Of a stretch of 64,000 nt of DNA, positions 28,332-37,348 are shown piece after piece. The translations under genes and the position numbers were made by a program. A model generated the notes under the pieces. That model had not been told where the DNA came from. It saw only the letters and a program-made list of their open reading frames with translations, and did not search any database. The DNA comes from Streptomyces sp. NBRC 110035 (GTDB lineage: Bacteria; Actinomycetota; Actinomycetes; Streptomycetales; Streptomycetaceae), in NCBI RefSeq assembly GCF_000829695.1, contig NZ_BBNN01000031.1:62947-126946 (forward strand). The letters are read 5' to 3'. Position 1 is the first letter of the stretch; each line of letters begins with the position of its first letter.

Positions 28332-29313
28332 ACTGGACGCCGCCGGAATCGCCGATCCCGCCCTGCGCGCCGCCTACACCGAGTGCCGGCGGCTCAACGC
28401 CCGGCACGGCCGGACCTACTTCCTGGCCACCCGTCTTCTCCCCGTGGAACGCCGGTCCGCAGTGCACGCCCTGTACGGCTTCGCCCGCTGGGCGGACGAC
28501 ATCGTGGACGACCTCGACGGGCGCCGGACGCCACAGGAACGGGACCGGCTGCTGCGGCGCCTGGAGGACGACCTGGCGCACGGGCTGCGCACCGGTGGCG
28601 GGGACGAGCCCGTGGTCCGTGCCGTGGCCGACACCGCCGGCCGGTACGGCATCGAGCACGTGCTGTTCGCCGACTTCCTGGGCTCGATGCTCAGTGACCT
28701 GCACGTCACGGACTATCCGACCTACGGCGACCTGCGGGCCTACATGCACGGCTCGGCCGCGGTGATCGGGCTGCAGATGCTGCCGGTGCTGGGCACGGTC
28801 GTGCCCCGGGAGGAGGCGGCGCCGCACGCGGCGGCCCTGGGGGAGGCGTTCCAGCTCACCAACTTCCTGCGGGACGTGGGAGAGGACCTGGACCGGGGCC
28901 GCGTCTACCTGCCGGCGGACCTGCTCGCCGCACACGGCGTGGACCGTCCGCTGCTGGAGTGGAGCCGCCGCACCGGGCGTCACGACCCGCGCATCCGCGC
29001 GGCACTCGTCGCCGCCGAGGCCATGACGCGAAAGGTGTACCGGGCGGCGGAACCCGGTATCGCCATGCTCGACCCGCGGACGCGCCCCTGTATCCGCACC
29101 GCGTTCACGCTCTACGGCGGCATCCTCGACGCGATCGCGGATCAGGGGTACGCGGTGCTGCACCGTCGTGCGGTGGTGTCGCGGGGACGTCGTGCGGCGA
29201 GGGCCGCCGCAGGAGTCGTGCAGATCGCCGGCGCGCGGTGGCGCACCCGCGCCTCACACGCGATGCCCCGGGCGGGCGACGCGGCACTCCGGAGGAAAGG
29301 ACCCGTGCAGTGA
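28318..29313 (+). CDS. crtB: phytoene synthase
   Basis: This 331-aa head-to-head prenyl synthase condenses two GGPP to phytoene. The first Asp motif is RWADDIVDDLDGRR. The second lies in FLRDVGEDLDRGRVYLP. The central YMHGSAAVIGLQMLP replaces the usual Y-C-x-x-V-A-G motif, a difference shared by actinobacterial enzymes in my recollection. ATG 28318 lies inside the end of crtI. The stop overlaps the GTG of the Rieske gene (GTGA at 29310). The tail beyond about residue 290 is basic. Confidence 0.95.
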   Translation: MTRRELDAAGIADPALRAAYTECRRLNARHGRTYFLATRLLPVERRSAVHALYGFARWADDIVDDLDGRRTPQERDRLLRRLEDDLAHGLRTGGGDEPVVRAVADTAGRYGIEHVLFADFLGSMLSDLHVTDYPTYGDLRAYMHGSAAVIGLQMLPVLGTVVPREEAAPHAAALGEAFQLTNFLRDVGEDLDRGRVYLPADLLAAHGVDRPLLEWSRRTGRHDPRIRAALVAAEAMTRKVYRAAEPGIAMLDPRTRPCIRTAFTLYGGILDAIADQGYAVLHRRAVVSRGRRAARAAAGVVQIAGARWRTRASHAMPRAGDAALRRKGPVQ

Positions 29314-30317
29314 GCGACCGAACGGACCGGGCCGGCTGGACACCACCGTTGCGGCGACGTCGCCGGTCGCGCTGGGCGGCACAGACCCCGACCTGGCGGG
29401 AGGCGCGCCCGGCGCTGATCGCCGACGCGTTGAAGCGGGCGTCCGCCCGTCCGTCCGGCAACTGGTTCGTCGTGGGTGCCTCCCGGGACGTGCGCGCCGG
29501 TGGTCCGCCGTACGGCCGTACGGTGGGCGGCGTCGAGGTCGTGGTGTGGCGGTCGGACGCGGGAGAGCTGCGCGCGGGACCGGGCACCTGCCCGCACCTC
29601 GGTGCACCCCTGCGGGACAGCCGGGTGGTCTGCGGGGAGTTGGTGTGTCACTGGCACGGACTGGCCCTGGACGGCGGGCCGTTCGCCGGCTGGGATCCGT
29701 ACCCGGTGCACGACGACGGCGTACTGGTGTGGGTCCGCCTCGACCCGGTCGGCGGCGAAGAGCCGTCGGAGCGCCCCTTCGTGCCGGTACGGCCGGTGGC
29801 GGGCAGCGCGGTGGACGCCGTGTTCACCGCGGTCGGGCGGTGCGAACCGCAGGACGTGGTCGCCAACCGGCTCGACCCGTGGCACGGTTCCTGGTTCCAT
29901 CCCTACTCGTTCGTGGACCTGACGGTGGCCCGGCCGCCACGGGGCGAGGAGGACGACGTCTTCGTCGTCGATGTCTCCTTCCGGGTGACCGACCGTCTGG
30001 TGGTGCCGGTCCGGGCGGAGTTCACCGCTCCGGAGCCGCGCACCGTCGTCATGCACATCACCGAGGGTGAGGGGGCCACGTCCGTGGTGGAGACGCATGC
30101 CACGCCGCTGACCGGCGAGGCGGACGAGCGGCCGCGGACCGCGGTGATCGAGGCGGTCGTCGCCGCCTCGGACCGGCGGGGCTTCGCCCTGGCACGGGCC
30201 GCCGCGCCCGCGCTGCGCCCGCTGATGCGCCGGACGGCCGCCCGGCTGTGGCGTGACGATCTGGCCTATGCCGAGCGGCGTTGGAGGCTGCGCAGCACCG
30301 GGCGCTTCCCGGGGTGA
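29310..30317 (+). CDS. Rieske [2Fe-2S] protein of the crt operon (DUF5914-like)
   Basis: This 335-aa protein has a Rieske cluster motif: C94-P-H96 in TCPHLGAPLRD and C113-H-W-H116 in VCHWHGLALDGG (C-x-H, 16 residues, C-x2-H). The rest (about residues 150-320) is an unassigned domain beginning at FTAVGRCEPQDVVANRL, with a WHGSWFHPYSF stretch and a helical-bundle domain-like profile. Such ring-oxygenase-like proteins with a DUF5914 domain sit at the fourth position of Streptomyces crtEIB operons, the place named crtV in S. griseus and S. coelicolor. Its step in carotenoid modification is not established, so I give no symbol. It is coupled to crtB by a GTGA overlap. Confidence 0.85.
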   Translation: MSDRTDRAGWTPPLRRRRRSRWAAQTPTWREARPALIADALKRASARPSGNWFVVGASRDVRAGGPPYGRTVGGVEVVVWRSDAGELRAGPGTCPHLGAPLRDSRVVCGELVCHWHGLALDGGPFAGWDPYPVHDDGVLVWVRLDPVGGEEPSERPFVPVRPVAGSAVDAVFTAVGRCEPQDVVANRLDPWHGSWFHPYSFVDLTVARPPRGEEDDVFVVDVSFRVTDRLVVPVRAEFTAPEPRTVVMHITEGEGATSVVETHATPLTGEADERPRTAVIEAVVAASDRRGFALARAAAPALRPLMRRTAARLWRDDLAYAERRWRLRSTGRFPG

Positions 30318-30362
30318 ACACGGCCGGTGGCCGGGCTCACCCGGGCGCCGGCCACCGTGTTC
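30316..30362. terminator. bulged hairpin between the converging crt operons
   Basis: GAACACGG at 30316-30323 pairs with CCGTGTTC at 30355-30362. After a 4-base bulge, TGGCCGG continues the stem with CCGGCCA. The hairpin overlaps the stop of the Rieske gene and precedes the end of crtU by 46 bases. It is well placed as a bidirectional terminator for the two convergent operons. Confidence 0.6.
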
Positions 30363-30408
30363 CGGCGACGTCGCGCCGCCGTACCGGGACGGAGCCCGCG
30401 CTGCGGAC

Positions 30409-31962
30409 TCAGGTCCCGGCGAGCGCGCCGATCACCCGCAGCGTGGGTGAACGGCCCGCCCGGGGAACCGTCCACAGCACCTGGCCCCGGACACCCCAGT
30501 CGGCGAGAAGGGCGCCGGCCGCCAGGAAGCCGGTGGTGGCGGCGCGTTCCATCAGGGCCACCGGAAGGTCGCAGCCGATCGCGTCACCGGCCAGGGTCAC
30601 CCGGGGGTGAGGTGTCAGCACGGTGGGCCGCCGGGCGTGGGAGCCGACCGGAAAGAGCGGGCAGTCGGAACGCCACTCGTGCCGGGCGTCCAGGATCCGC
30701 GCGCTCCGTGTTTCCGGGTAGACCTGGCGCAGGCTGTCGAGGAGGCGGTTTTGCACCGTGTCCGGCTTCGCGTCGGTGGCGACGGCGTAGGCGTGCAGTT
30801 CCACCACCGAGCCGCCGGTCCGGGCGGCCCAGCGGGCGGCCTCGCCCTCGTAGCGTTCCAGGACGCTGATGTTGTCGAGGCCGTCGTATCCGCTGGTGCC
30901 GAGGAACCCGGGGCGGTCGGTGGCCACCGGCCGGTCCAGCCAGAGCCGGGAGACGAGGAAGGGCGGGGCGGTGGCGAGGGCGGCGACGTCGTCGCGCCAG
31001 GCGGGGGTGCCCAGGCCGGGTGACGCCGCGACGACCCCCTTCAGCGCTCCGGGGTCGAGGGCGAGAACGGCCGCCTCGTGCAGGTCGGTACCGGTCTCGG
31101 TCCGCACCTGGACACCCCCGCCGTCGCGGGGGTGGACGCCGCGCACGGGTGTACCGCTGCGGATGTCGACTCCGAGGCGCTGGAGGTAGTCGCCGAGCGG
31201 CTCCCACAGTGCCTGGGGAAAGGGTTCGCTCGGCACGTCGAAGAGCAGGCCCTCGGCGGAGCCGAGGAAGTAGATGTGGAACATCAGCAGCAGTTCGGCG
31301 GCGGACAGTTCGCGCGGGTCGGCGAAGAAGCTGCGCGAGAACACCTCGAACGCGAGATGGTGCGCGGCTTCGGGGAAGCGGACCCGCTCCAGGAAACGGG
31401 TCGCGCTGATCGAGTCGAAGCGTTCGTAGACCTCGGGCACGCGGACGTCGAGCAGGGGCAGCGCGGCCCGTGCGTCCATGGCGCCGAGGTCGCGCCAGCC
31501 GAAGGTGGGGCTGAGGGCGACGAACCCGAGGGCGCTGAACGGTGGTGTGCGCGGGACGCGGGCGAAGCTGTCGGTCAGCCCGCCGCTGTGCCGCAGCGGG
31601 TAGTCGGGCAGCGGCCGGAGACGGTCGAGACCTGGATCGGTCCGCCGCAGGAGGCCACGCAGGTTGTAGTACTGGCGGAAGAAGGCATGGAAGCCGCGGC
31701 TCATGGTCGCCCCGGAACCGTCGGCGAGGCGGGTGCGCCAGCCCGCGAGACGGCCGCCGAGCGAGTCCTCCCGTTCGTAGAGGGTCACGCGGGCGCCCCG
31801 TTCGGCGAGCAGCGTGGCCGCGGCGAGACCGGCGATACCTCCCCCGGCCACGGCCACGGACGGAGCGTCGCCGGGGGCGAACCGGGCCCGGCCCGGCGCG
31901 GGCATCATGATCTCGGCCTTGCGGTCGCGCCCTCGTCGAGCCGCGCGGCGGGGGGCGGTCAC
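30409..31962 (-). CDS. crtU: beta-carotene desaturase/methyltransferase (isorenieratene synthase)
   Basis: This 517-aa FAD protein converts the beta rings of beta-carotene into aromatic rings, giving isorenieratene. The N-terminal motif is VAVAGGGIAGLAAATLLAER, followed by TLYEREDSLGGRLAG and SRGFHAFFRQYYNLR, the usual CrtU block. The C-terminal FAD block is VTLAGDAIGCDLPVALME. GTG 31962 overlaps the crtT stop, as expected in this operon; ATG 31908 is a shorter alternative. Family membership fits CrtU in S. griseus. It is the last gene of the - strand crt transcript. Confidence 0.92.
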   Translation of the reverse strand: MTAPRRAARRGRDRKAEIMMPAPGRARFAPGDAPSVAVAGGGIAGLAAATLLAERGARVTLYEREDSLGGRLAGWRTRLADGSGATMSRGFHAFFRQYYNLRGLLRRTDPGLDRLRPLPDYPLRHSGGLTDSFARVPRTPPFSALGFVALSPTFGWRDLGAMDARAALPLLDVRVPEVYERFDSISATRFLERVRFPEAAHHLAFEVFSRSFFADPRELSAAELLLMFHIYFLGSAEGLLFDVPSEPFPQALWEPLGDYLQRLGVDIRSGTPVRGVHPRDGGGVQVRTETGTDLHEAAVLALDPGALKGVVAASPGLGTPAWRDDVAALATAPPFLVSRLWLDRPVATDRPGFLGTSGYDGLDNISVLERYEGEAARWAARTGGSVVELHAYAVATDAKPDTVQNRLLDSLRQVYPETRSARILDARHEWRSDCPLFPVGSHARRPTVLTPHPRVTLAGDAIGCDLPVALMERAATTGFLAAGALLADWGVRGQVLWTVPRAGRSPTLRVIGALAGT

Positions 31963-32690
31963 TGGGCGTACTCCGCCGCCGCGGCCGCACCGTTGCGGGC
32001 CAGGAAGGTGTGCACGATGCCGGTCTGCCACCCGGCGACGGGTACGGCACGCACGTCGGTGAACCCGGTGGACGTCAGACGTGCGGTGAAGGCGGGGACG
32101 GTGTCGAAGTCGATGACGCTTCGCCACAGGTGCCGGTAGAGGGCGCCGTTGCCGCTGAGCGCTCCCGCGGGGATGATCATCCCCTGGCACACGGTCGTCC
32201 ACAGGGCCCGGTGTGCGGCCGAGCCGCTGAGGCTGTACTCGTGGACGGCGAGCCGGCCGCCCGGTCGCAGCAGGGACCGGACGGATGTCAGGACAGCGTC
32301 CGGGTCGGTGACGTTGCGAAACAGGTAGGCGGCGAAGACCGCGTCGTACGGCTCCTTCTCTTCCCTGGCCATCTCCTCGGCCGTCAGGTGCTGGAAGCGC
32401 ACTCGGGCCGGCCAGGGTTTGGCCCGTGCGCGCCGCAGCATGCCGGACGAGGCGTCGACTGCCGTGATCCGGGCGCGGGGCGCGGCCCGCAGCAGGGCCT
32501 GGGTGGAGGCGCCGGTGCCGCAACCGAGGTCGAGAACGTGCAGACCGGCGCCGGCCCGGGGCAGGCGGAGCCGCCGCGCTGAACGCAGGAGGTCGGTGCG
32601 GTAACCGGGGTTGAGGGCCGTGAGGCGGTCGTAGGTGCGCGAGGCGTGGTCGAAGGCGCGGGCCAGATCGTGGTCGCGCAGCAGTGTCAT
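31959..32690 (-). CDS. crtT: SAM-dependent methyltransferase of the carotenoid cluster
   Basis: This 243-aa class I methyltransferase has the SAM motif HVLDLGCGTGASTQAL, the acidic loop ITAVDASSGMLRRAR, AVFAAYLFRNV and a LRPGGRLAVHEYS strand. It resembles UbiE-type enzymes. In Streptomyces the crtYTU order is conserved and crtT is annotated as a methylase, but its substrate is not certain. The start ATG 32690 overlaps the crtY stop (ATGA), and its stop overlaps the crtU GTG. Confidence 0.92.
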   Translation of the reverse strand: MTLLRDHDLARAFDHASRTYDRLTALNPGYRTDLLRSARRLRLPRAGAGLHVLDLGCGTGASTQALLRAAPRARITAVDASSGMLRRARAKPWPARVRFQHLTAEEMAREEKEPYDAVFAAYLFRNVTDPDAVLTSVRSLLRPGGRLAVHEYSLSGSAAHRALWTTVCQGMIIPAGALSGNGALYRHLWRSVIDFDTVPAFTARLTSTGFTDVRAVPVAGWQTGIVHTFLARNGAAAAAEYAQ

Positions 32691-33913
32691 CGGTGCCTGT
32701 CTCCGGTTCGTGGGTCGGGATGGGATCGGCGGGGCAGGAAGGGGAGTTCGACGGCGGTCCGCAGCATGGGGCCGACGGGGGTGCGCAGGCCGATGCCCCA
32801 CTCCTCCCAGGGAGAGGTTGCCCCGTCCAGGAACCGCAGCAGACGTTCCGGCGGGATGCGGCGGAAGAGGCCGGTGAAGAAGTCCGGGCCGTCGATCCGG
32901 CCCGCGTCCAGGGCCCGTAGCAGCACCGCGTCCATGGCCAGTGCCCGCCGCCCGTGCGGTGGGGGTACGATCGCCCGTCCGTCGCGCAGGGCGGCGGCGA
33001 TGGCCCGGCTCTGCCGCTGCACGGCCGCGAAGGTGTAGCCGGTCGCCGGGCGGGTCGCGCCGCCCGCGGTCCCGATCCGGAAGACGGCGGGGCCGGTCCG
33101 GCGGGCGAAGCGCGCGTCCGTCATGGGAATGACGCCCTGCTCCGTCGACTCCACTGCGAGCGCGCCGAGCCTCAGGACGTCGCGGCTGTAGTCGGCCAGC
33201 GCCGCGTCGTACTCCTCCGTGGTCAGCGGGGTGCGGGAGAACTCGGTGTACTCGACGAGCGCCCGGTCCGGCGCCAGCGGCAGTACGTAGCCGAAGGCGA
33301 GCCCATGGCGCGGCTGCGGTACCCGGAAGTCCATCAGGTCGGCCACAGCGGGATCGAACCGGTCCACGTCCGTGCGCACGAACCAGCCGCGGAAGTGCTG
33401 CATCAGCTGTGTCCGGGCCGGTGGCAGGGGGCGCCGCGGGCGGGAGTCGAACACGTGGCGGGCGCGCAGTGTCAGCGTGCGGCCGTCGGGGGTCGTGCAG
33501 CGGACCTCCGCTCCGTGGGCCGTGTTGCGTACCGTGTCCGCCGTCGCGCGCAGGACGCGTGTGCCGGGGGAGCGTGCCAGCACGGAGTGCACCAGCCGTT
33601 CGAACTCCGTGGACCGGAGCATGCGGTAGCGCAGCGGAGTGGGGTCCAGGGTGATCGCGTCGCCGTCGGCACCGTGGACGCGCAGCAGGGACCAGGAGGC
33701 GCTGACCGCCTCGTCGTGGTCGTCTGTGTCCTGATCCCAGTAGCACCAGGTCCGCTCGGAGGGCCGGCGCGGACCGTCCGGTGCCTCCACCAGGGTGACG
33801 GTGGCGGGGGTACCGGTCGCCGCCAGCCGGTGCGCGAGGCTGAGCCCGGACGCGCCACCGCCGACGATGACCACGTCGGACGTCTCACCGGGTGCGTCGG
33901 AAGGTCGGTTCAC
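32687..33913 (-). CDS. crtY: lycopene beta-cyclase
   Basis: This 408-aa protein starts with the NAD/FAD motif VVIVGGGASGLSLAHRLAAT. It has the CrtY-type blocks RTWCYWDQDTD, HVFDSRP, FRGWFVRTD, and the MDFRVPQ and GTAGG-ATRPATGYTFA region used by lycopene cyclases. It closes both ends of lycopene to beta-carotene, the CrtU substrate. GTG 33913 overlaps the end of the SDR gene, and the stop overlaps crtT. The operon order (FAD oxidoreductase, SDR, crtY, crtT, crtU) follows the usual Streptomyces pattern, with the SDR added. Confidence 0.93.
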   Translation of the reverse strand: MNRPSDAPGETSDVVIVGGGASGLSLAHRLAATGTPATVTLVEAPDGPRRPSERTWCYWDQDTDDHDEAVSASWSLLRVHGADGDAITLDPTPLRYRMLRSTEFERLVHSVLARSPGTRVLRATADTVRNTAHGAEVRCTTPDGRTLTLRARHVFDSRPRRPLPPARTQLMQHFRGWFVRTDVDRFDPAVADLMDFRVPQPRHGLAFGYVLPLAPDRALVEYTEFSRTPLTTEEYDAALADYSRDVLRLGALAVESTEQGVIPMTDARFARRTGPAVFRIGTAGGATRPATGYTFAAVQRQSRAIAAALRDGRAIVPPPHGRRALAMDAVLLRALDAGRIDGPDFFTGLFRRIPPERLLRFLDGATSPWEEWGIGLRTPVGPMLRTAVELPFLPRRSHPDPRTGDRHR

Positions 33914-34620
33914 CTGGCGCGCCGTTCGACGAGGAGTGTCCCGTCCGCAGCCGTGCGCAGCAGCTCGGCGTCCGCTTCCATCGCGTCGGCGACGGCTGCG
34001 ACGACCTGGCGGGGGTCGCCCCCTGCGGGCATCGGCGGGGCCGTGCCCGCGACGGACCGGTCCGCGAAGCCGGTGTCCAGATGGCCGGGCCGGATGTCCA
34101 GGACCCGGATGCCGGCGCTGCGCGCCTCGCGGCGCGCAGCGCCGAGCCAGGCGCTCAGCGCGGCTTTGGAGGCGCTGTAGTCGGCCATACCCGGCTGCGG
34201 GCGCTCCGCGACCACGCCGGTGACGGCGGCGATCACAGAGCCGGGTTCCATGACGGCGAGCGCGGCGCGGAAGAAGGCGGCGGGGGCGAGGACGTTGACC
34301 GCCATCAGGTACTCCGCGATTTCGTCGCCGGTCTCCTGCGCCCGGCCGAAGGCAACCGATCCGAAGGCCGTCACGACGGCGTCCAGCCCGCCCGGTTCGG
34401 CCGCTGCGCCGTGAACGGCGCGGGCGCAGGACGCGGGGTCGTAGGCGTCGAACAGGAGGGTCGGGGCGTCCGGGTACGCCTGGGCGGCCCGGGCCAGGCG
34501 GGCCGGGTCGCGGCCGGCGAGGGCCGGGCGCGCTCCCCTGCCGGCCAGTTCGGCGGTGAGGGCTTGGCCGAGGACGCCGGTGGCGCCGGCCACCAGCACG
34601 CGCGCGCCGTTGAGGTTCAC
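33910..34620 (-). CDS. short-chain dehydrogenase in the crt operon
   Basis: This 236-aa SDR has VLVAGATGVLGQALTAELAG (cofactor loop), Ser in AVTGVVAE, and ADYSASKAALSAWLGAARRE (Y-x-x-x-K), then VLDIRPGHLDTGF. It starts at GTG 34620, preceded by GGGAGCG. The stop overlaps crtY. It may oxidise or reduce a carotenoid or apocarotenoid, or recycle a redox cofactor; no substrate is shown by the sequence. The position just before crtY, under the same promoter, is the main clue. Confidence 0.9.
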   Translation of the reverse strand: MNLNGARVLVAGATGVLGQALTAELAGRGARPALAGRDPARLARAAQAYPDAPTLLFDAYDPASCARAVHGAAAEPGGLDAVVTAFGSVAFGRAQETGDEIAEYLMAVNVLAPAAFFRAALAVMEPGSVIAAVTGVVAERPQPGMADYSASKAALSAWLGAARREARSAGIRVLDIRPGHLDTGFADRSVAGTAPPMPAGGDPRQVVAAVADAMEADAELLRTAADGTLLVERRAR

Positions 34621-34723
34621 GTCTCGCTCCCGATCGCAGGGGCAGGTCACCAGCTCTGCTTCTCCACCGTGTGTTCCGCGAACCGGCCGCCGCTGGATGC
34701 GGTGGAAACGGTCCGGCCGGCCG

Positions 34724-35971
34724 TCAACCGCGCGCCGGGGCGCGGAGCACCTCCCGGGCGGCCCGCGTGCCCGAGGCCAGCGCGCCCTGCACCGAACCGG
34801 TCGCCCGGTGGTCTCCGCAGACGTACCGGCCCGGGGCGAACCGCGTGGGGCGGCTCAGCGGCCAGGGCGGTTCCATCGCGGGCAGTGCCCCCTCGACGGT
34901 GTACACGGCGATCTGGTGCCAGCCGCTCGTGTCCGTGCCGTACAACTCGGCCAGGCGCCGGAGCACGGCCTCACCCGCCCCGGGCCGGTCCCCGCCCAGT
35001 ACGGAGCTGGAGACCAGCACGGTGCCGGACGGCGCGTAGGTGGGAGTGACCTCGGTCAGCACACAGGTGTTCAGCACTCCGCCGGTGGCGTCCACGATCA
35101 GGGTCGGCTCGGCCAGCGGGGTGCGCGCTGCGGCGTGGTAGTACGTGGTGACCGTACGGCCGTACGGCACGGCCAGGCCCGGCAGCAGTCGGGCCGCGGC
35201 AGCGGCCTCCGTCGCCACCACGACGGTCGTGGCCGGCAGTTCGCTGCCGTCCGCCAGGAGCACCCCCGAGGCGGTGACCCCGGCGACGGGCGTCTCCAGC
35301 CGGAGCACGCCCTCGGGGAGGGCGGCAGCCAGTCGGGCGGGTACGGCGCCGATGCCGTCGGCGGGCAGGCAGAGCGTTCCCCTGACCATGCTCCGCCAGA
35401 CCAGATGGAAGAAGCGCGCCGAGGTCTCCATCCGGTCCTCCAGGAAGACGCCGGACAGGAACGGGCGCATGATCCCGGTGACCGTCGCGGCCGACAGCCC
35501 GGCGCGGGTCAGGGCGGCGGCGGTGGAGCGGTCCGGACGGTGTGCGAGGGAGCGGGCGGGCAGGAGGGCGTCCCGCGCGGTGAGTGCGGCCAGCGCGGCC
35601 AGGTCACGGGCCGGCAGGACCCTCCCGGGCAGCAGCGCCCCCGCCGCCTTCGGCCGCCGGGTCGGGTCGCAGAGGTGCACGGGCCCCGTCGAAGTGTGCG
35701 CGACGATGCCCGGAGTGAACGGCCTCAGCCGCAGACTCCGCAGGTCCAGACGCCGTTTCACCTGCGGATACGAGGTGTTGAACACCTGGAATCCCCGGTC
35801 CAGCAGGAAACCCTCGCGCCGGTCCGTGCGCATCCGGCCTCCCACACCGTCGGACGCCTCCAGCAGCGCCACACGCCGCCCGGCGCGGCACAGGTCCAGA
35901 GCGCAGGCCAGACCGGCGAGACCCGCTCCGACGACGACCGTGTCAGGGCTCCGACCGTGTTGAGTGGTCAT
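34724..35971 (-). CDS. FAD-dependent amine-oxidase-type protein in the crt operon
   Basis: This 415-aa protein has VVVGAGLAGLACALDLCRAG, VALLEASDGVGGRMRTDRRE, and DRGFQVFNTSYPQVKRRL, then a C-terminal YVCGDHRATGSVQGALASG, the FAD-binding end of amine oxidase/protoporphyrinogen-oxidase-like proteins. Relatives sit in several Streptomyces crt clusters as an accessory desaturase/oxidase whose substrate is not established. It leads the - strand crt operon, with about 100 bases before the SDR. The operon promoter should lie in 35972-36190, between it and litR. Confidence 0.88.
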   Translation of the reverse strand: MTTQHGRSPDTVVVGAGLAGLACALDLCRAGRRVALLEASDGVGGRMRTDRREGFLLDRGFQVFNTSYPQVKRRLDLRSLRLRPFTPGIVAHTSTGPVHLCDPTRRPKAAGALLPGRVLPARDLAALAALTARDALLPARSLAHRPDRSTAAALTRAGLSAATVTGIMRPFLSGVFLEDRMETSARFFHLVWRSMVRGTLCLPADGIGAVPARLAAALPEGVLRLETPVAGVTASGVLLADGSELPATTVVVATEAAAAARLLPGLAVPYGRTVTTYYHAAARTPLAEPTLIVDATGGVLNTCVLTEVTPTYAPSGTVLVSSSVLGGDRPGAGEAVLRRLAELYGTDTSGWHQIAVYTVEGALPAMEPPWPLSRPTRFAPGRYVCGDHRATGSVQGALASGTRAAREVLRAPARG

Positions 35972-36190
35972 GTTCCTCTTCCTTCGACGTCCTTCGATGT
36001 CCTGGACGCGAACCTCTGTACGAACGGGGTGGGCATTCGCCCTGCGGCGCGCCCTGCGGCACGGGACGCGTCGTTCGCGGTGCGTCGTTCACGGGCGCCC
36101 TGACCGGACGCTCACGAAGTCCACCCGAGCACGTTCCCTCCGATGAGACCAGGCGCCACCGCGATCACCTACCCGACAGGCTGAGCCACG

Positions 36191-37189
36191 TCACCTGAGC
36201 ACGACCGACTCCACCGCCGCGACAGCCTCCGCCAGCCCCGGCGGATGCGGCGATCCCGACACGGTCTGCCCGGCCCAGCCGGGCCCGAGTGTCAGGACCA
36301 GCGGCCTCCGGCGGGCTCCGCGCACACCCCACTCGATCGCGGCGACATGCTGGGCCAGCGGTCGGCTCGCCGTGGTCCGGGACTGCGCCCACAGCCCCAC
36401 CGCGGCCGGTCCGGTCCTGCGTACGGCGGTCACGAGTGACTCGACGGGCAGCGCACCGCCGAACATGCGCACGGGAAGGCCGCGTTCGGCCAGTGCGGCC
36501 GCCAGTACCTCCAGGGGCAGTGTGTGGTTCTCCCCGGGCACACAGGCGAGCACCGTGGTGGCACCGGACCGGGCGGCGGCCAGGGGCGGCGCGTGGCGCC
36601 GGAGAGCACCCGAGACGTGCCAGGACAGGAAGTGCTCGACCTCGACATACCTCTCGCCGGAGATCTCCCACTTGCGGCCGGCCGCCTGCAGCGTGGGCAT
36701 GATCACCTCCGTCCATGCCGTGACCAGGCCGTGCTCCTCGATCACGGCCCTCAGCAGCTCGTCGAGAGCGGCGGCGTCGAGACGCAGGGCCGCGCGGGCG
36801 ACCCCTCTGCACTCCTGGCGCACGTCCCCCAGCCGCAGACCGGTGCCGGCCCTCCTGCCGAGGCGGACCGCCGGCTGCGGTACGGGAAGGGCTTCCTCCT
36901 TGCGCGGGGCCGCGTCCGGACCTGCCTCGCCGAGCGCCAGGCGGGCGGCCTCGGCGGGCGGCACCCCGGTCGCCGTCAGGGCACACATCCGCTCCAGCCG
37001 TGCCAGATCCCCTGCTGTCCAGCGGCGGTGCCGGCCACCGGTGTGTGCGGTGGGGCCGAGGCCGTAGCGGCGGTCCCACGACCGGACCGTGGTGGGTGCC
37101 ACCCCGAGACGCCGCGCCACCTCGCCGGTGGTCAGCCCGCCCTCGCGCCGCACCTCTGTCTGATCGACATCGTTCTCGTTCACGCCCAC
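36191..37189 (-). CDS. litR: light-responsive MerR-family regulator with B12-binding domain
   Basis: This 332-aa protein has an N-terminal MerR HTH (LTTGEVARRLGVAPTTVRSW and RRWTAGDLARLERMC). A helical adenosylcobalamin cap follows, containing GRKWEISGERYVEVEHFL, a W-(x10)-EH motif close to the W-(x9)-EH of CarH. A C-terminal B12-binding domain follows with E-x-H in VPGENHTLPLE. LitR represses litS in the dark and releases it on light-driven loss of cobalamin. GTG 37189 is the likely start, with a GTG at 37183 as an alternative. It is divergent from litS across a 159-base region with an inverted repeat. Confidence 0.92.
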   Translation of the reverse strand: MGVNENDVDQTEVRREGGLTTGEVARRLGVAPTTVRSWDRRYGLGPTAHTGGRHRRWTAGDLARLERMCALTATGVPPAEAARLALGEAGPDAAPRKEEALPVPQPAVRLGRRAGTGLRLGDVRQECRGVARAALRLDAAALDELLRAVIEEHGLVTAWTEVIMPTLQAAGRKWEISGERYVEVEHFLSWHVSGALRRHAPPLAAARSGATTVLACVPGENHTLPLEVLAAALAERGLPVRMFGGALPVESLVTAVRRTGPAAVGLWAQSRTTASRPLAQHVAAIEWGVRGARRRPLVLTLGPGWAGQTVSGSPHPPGLAEAVAAVESVVLR

Positions 37190-37348
37190 ACGACCACCTT
37201 ACGACGCACAACCGACGCATGTTGTGTGTGTCGTTTCGGCTTACAAGACTGGACGGTACGCGCCCGGTGGTCACGGCACACGCCCGCCGGGTCCGCTCCG
37301 CAGGCGGCCTTGCGTCCCGCACTGCTCCCACGGCAGGAGGAACGTGCC
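37190..37348. promoter_or_regulatory. divergent litR/litS promoter region with an inverted repeat
   Basis: ACGACGCACAAC at 37201-37212 is mirrored imperfectly by GTTGTGTGTGTCGT at 37221-37234, with 8 bases between. It lies 11 bases upstream of litR. It is a good candidate for the LitR operator that couples both genes. AGGAGGAA at 37336-37343 serves litS. I cannot fix -10/-35 positions. Confidence 0.55.
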
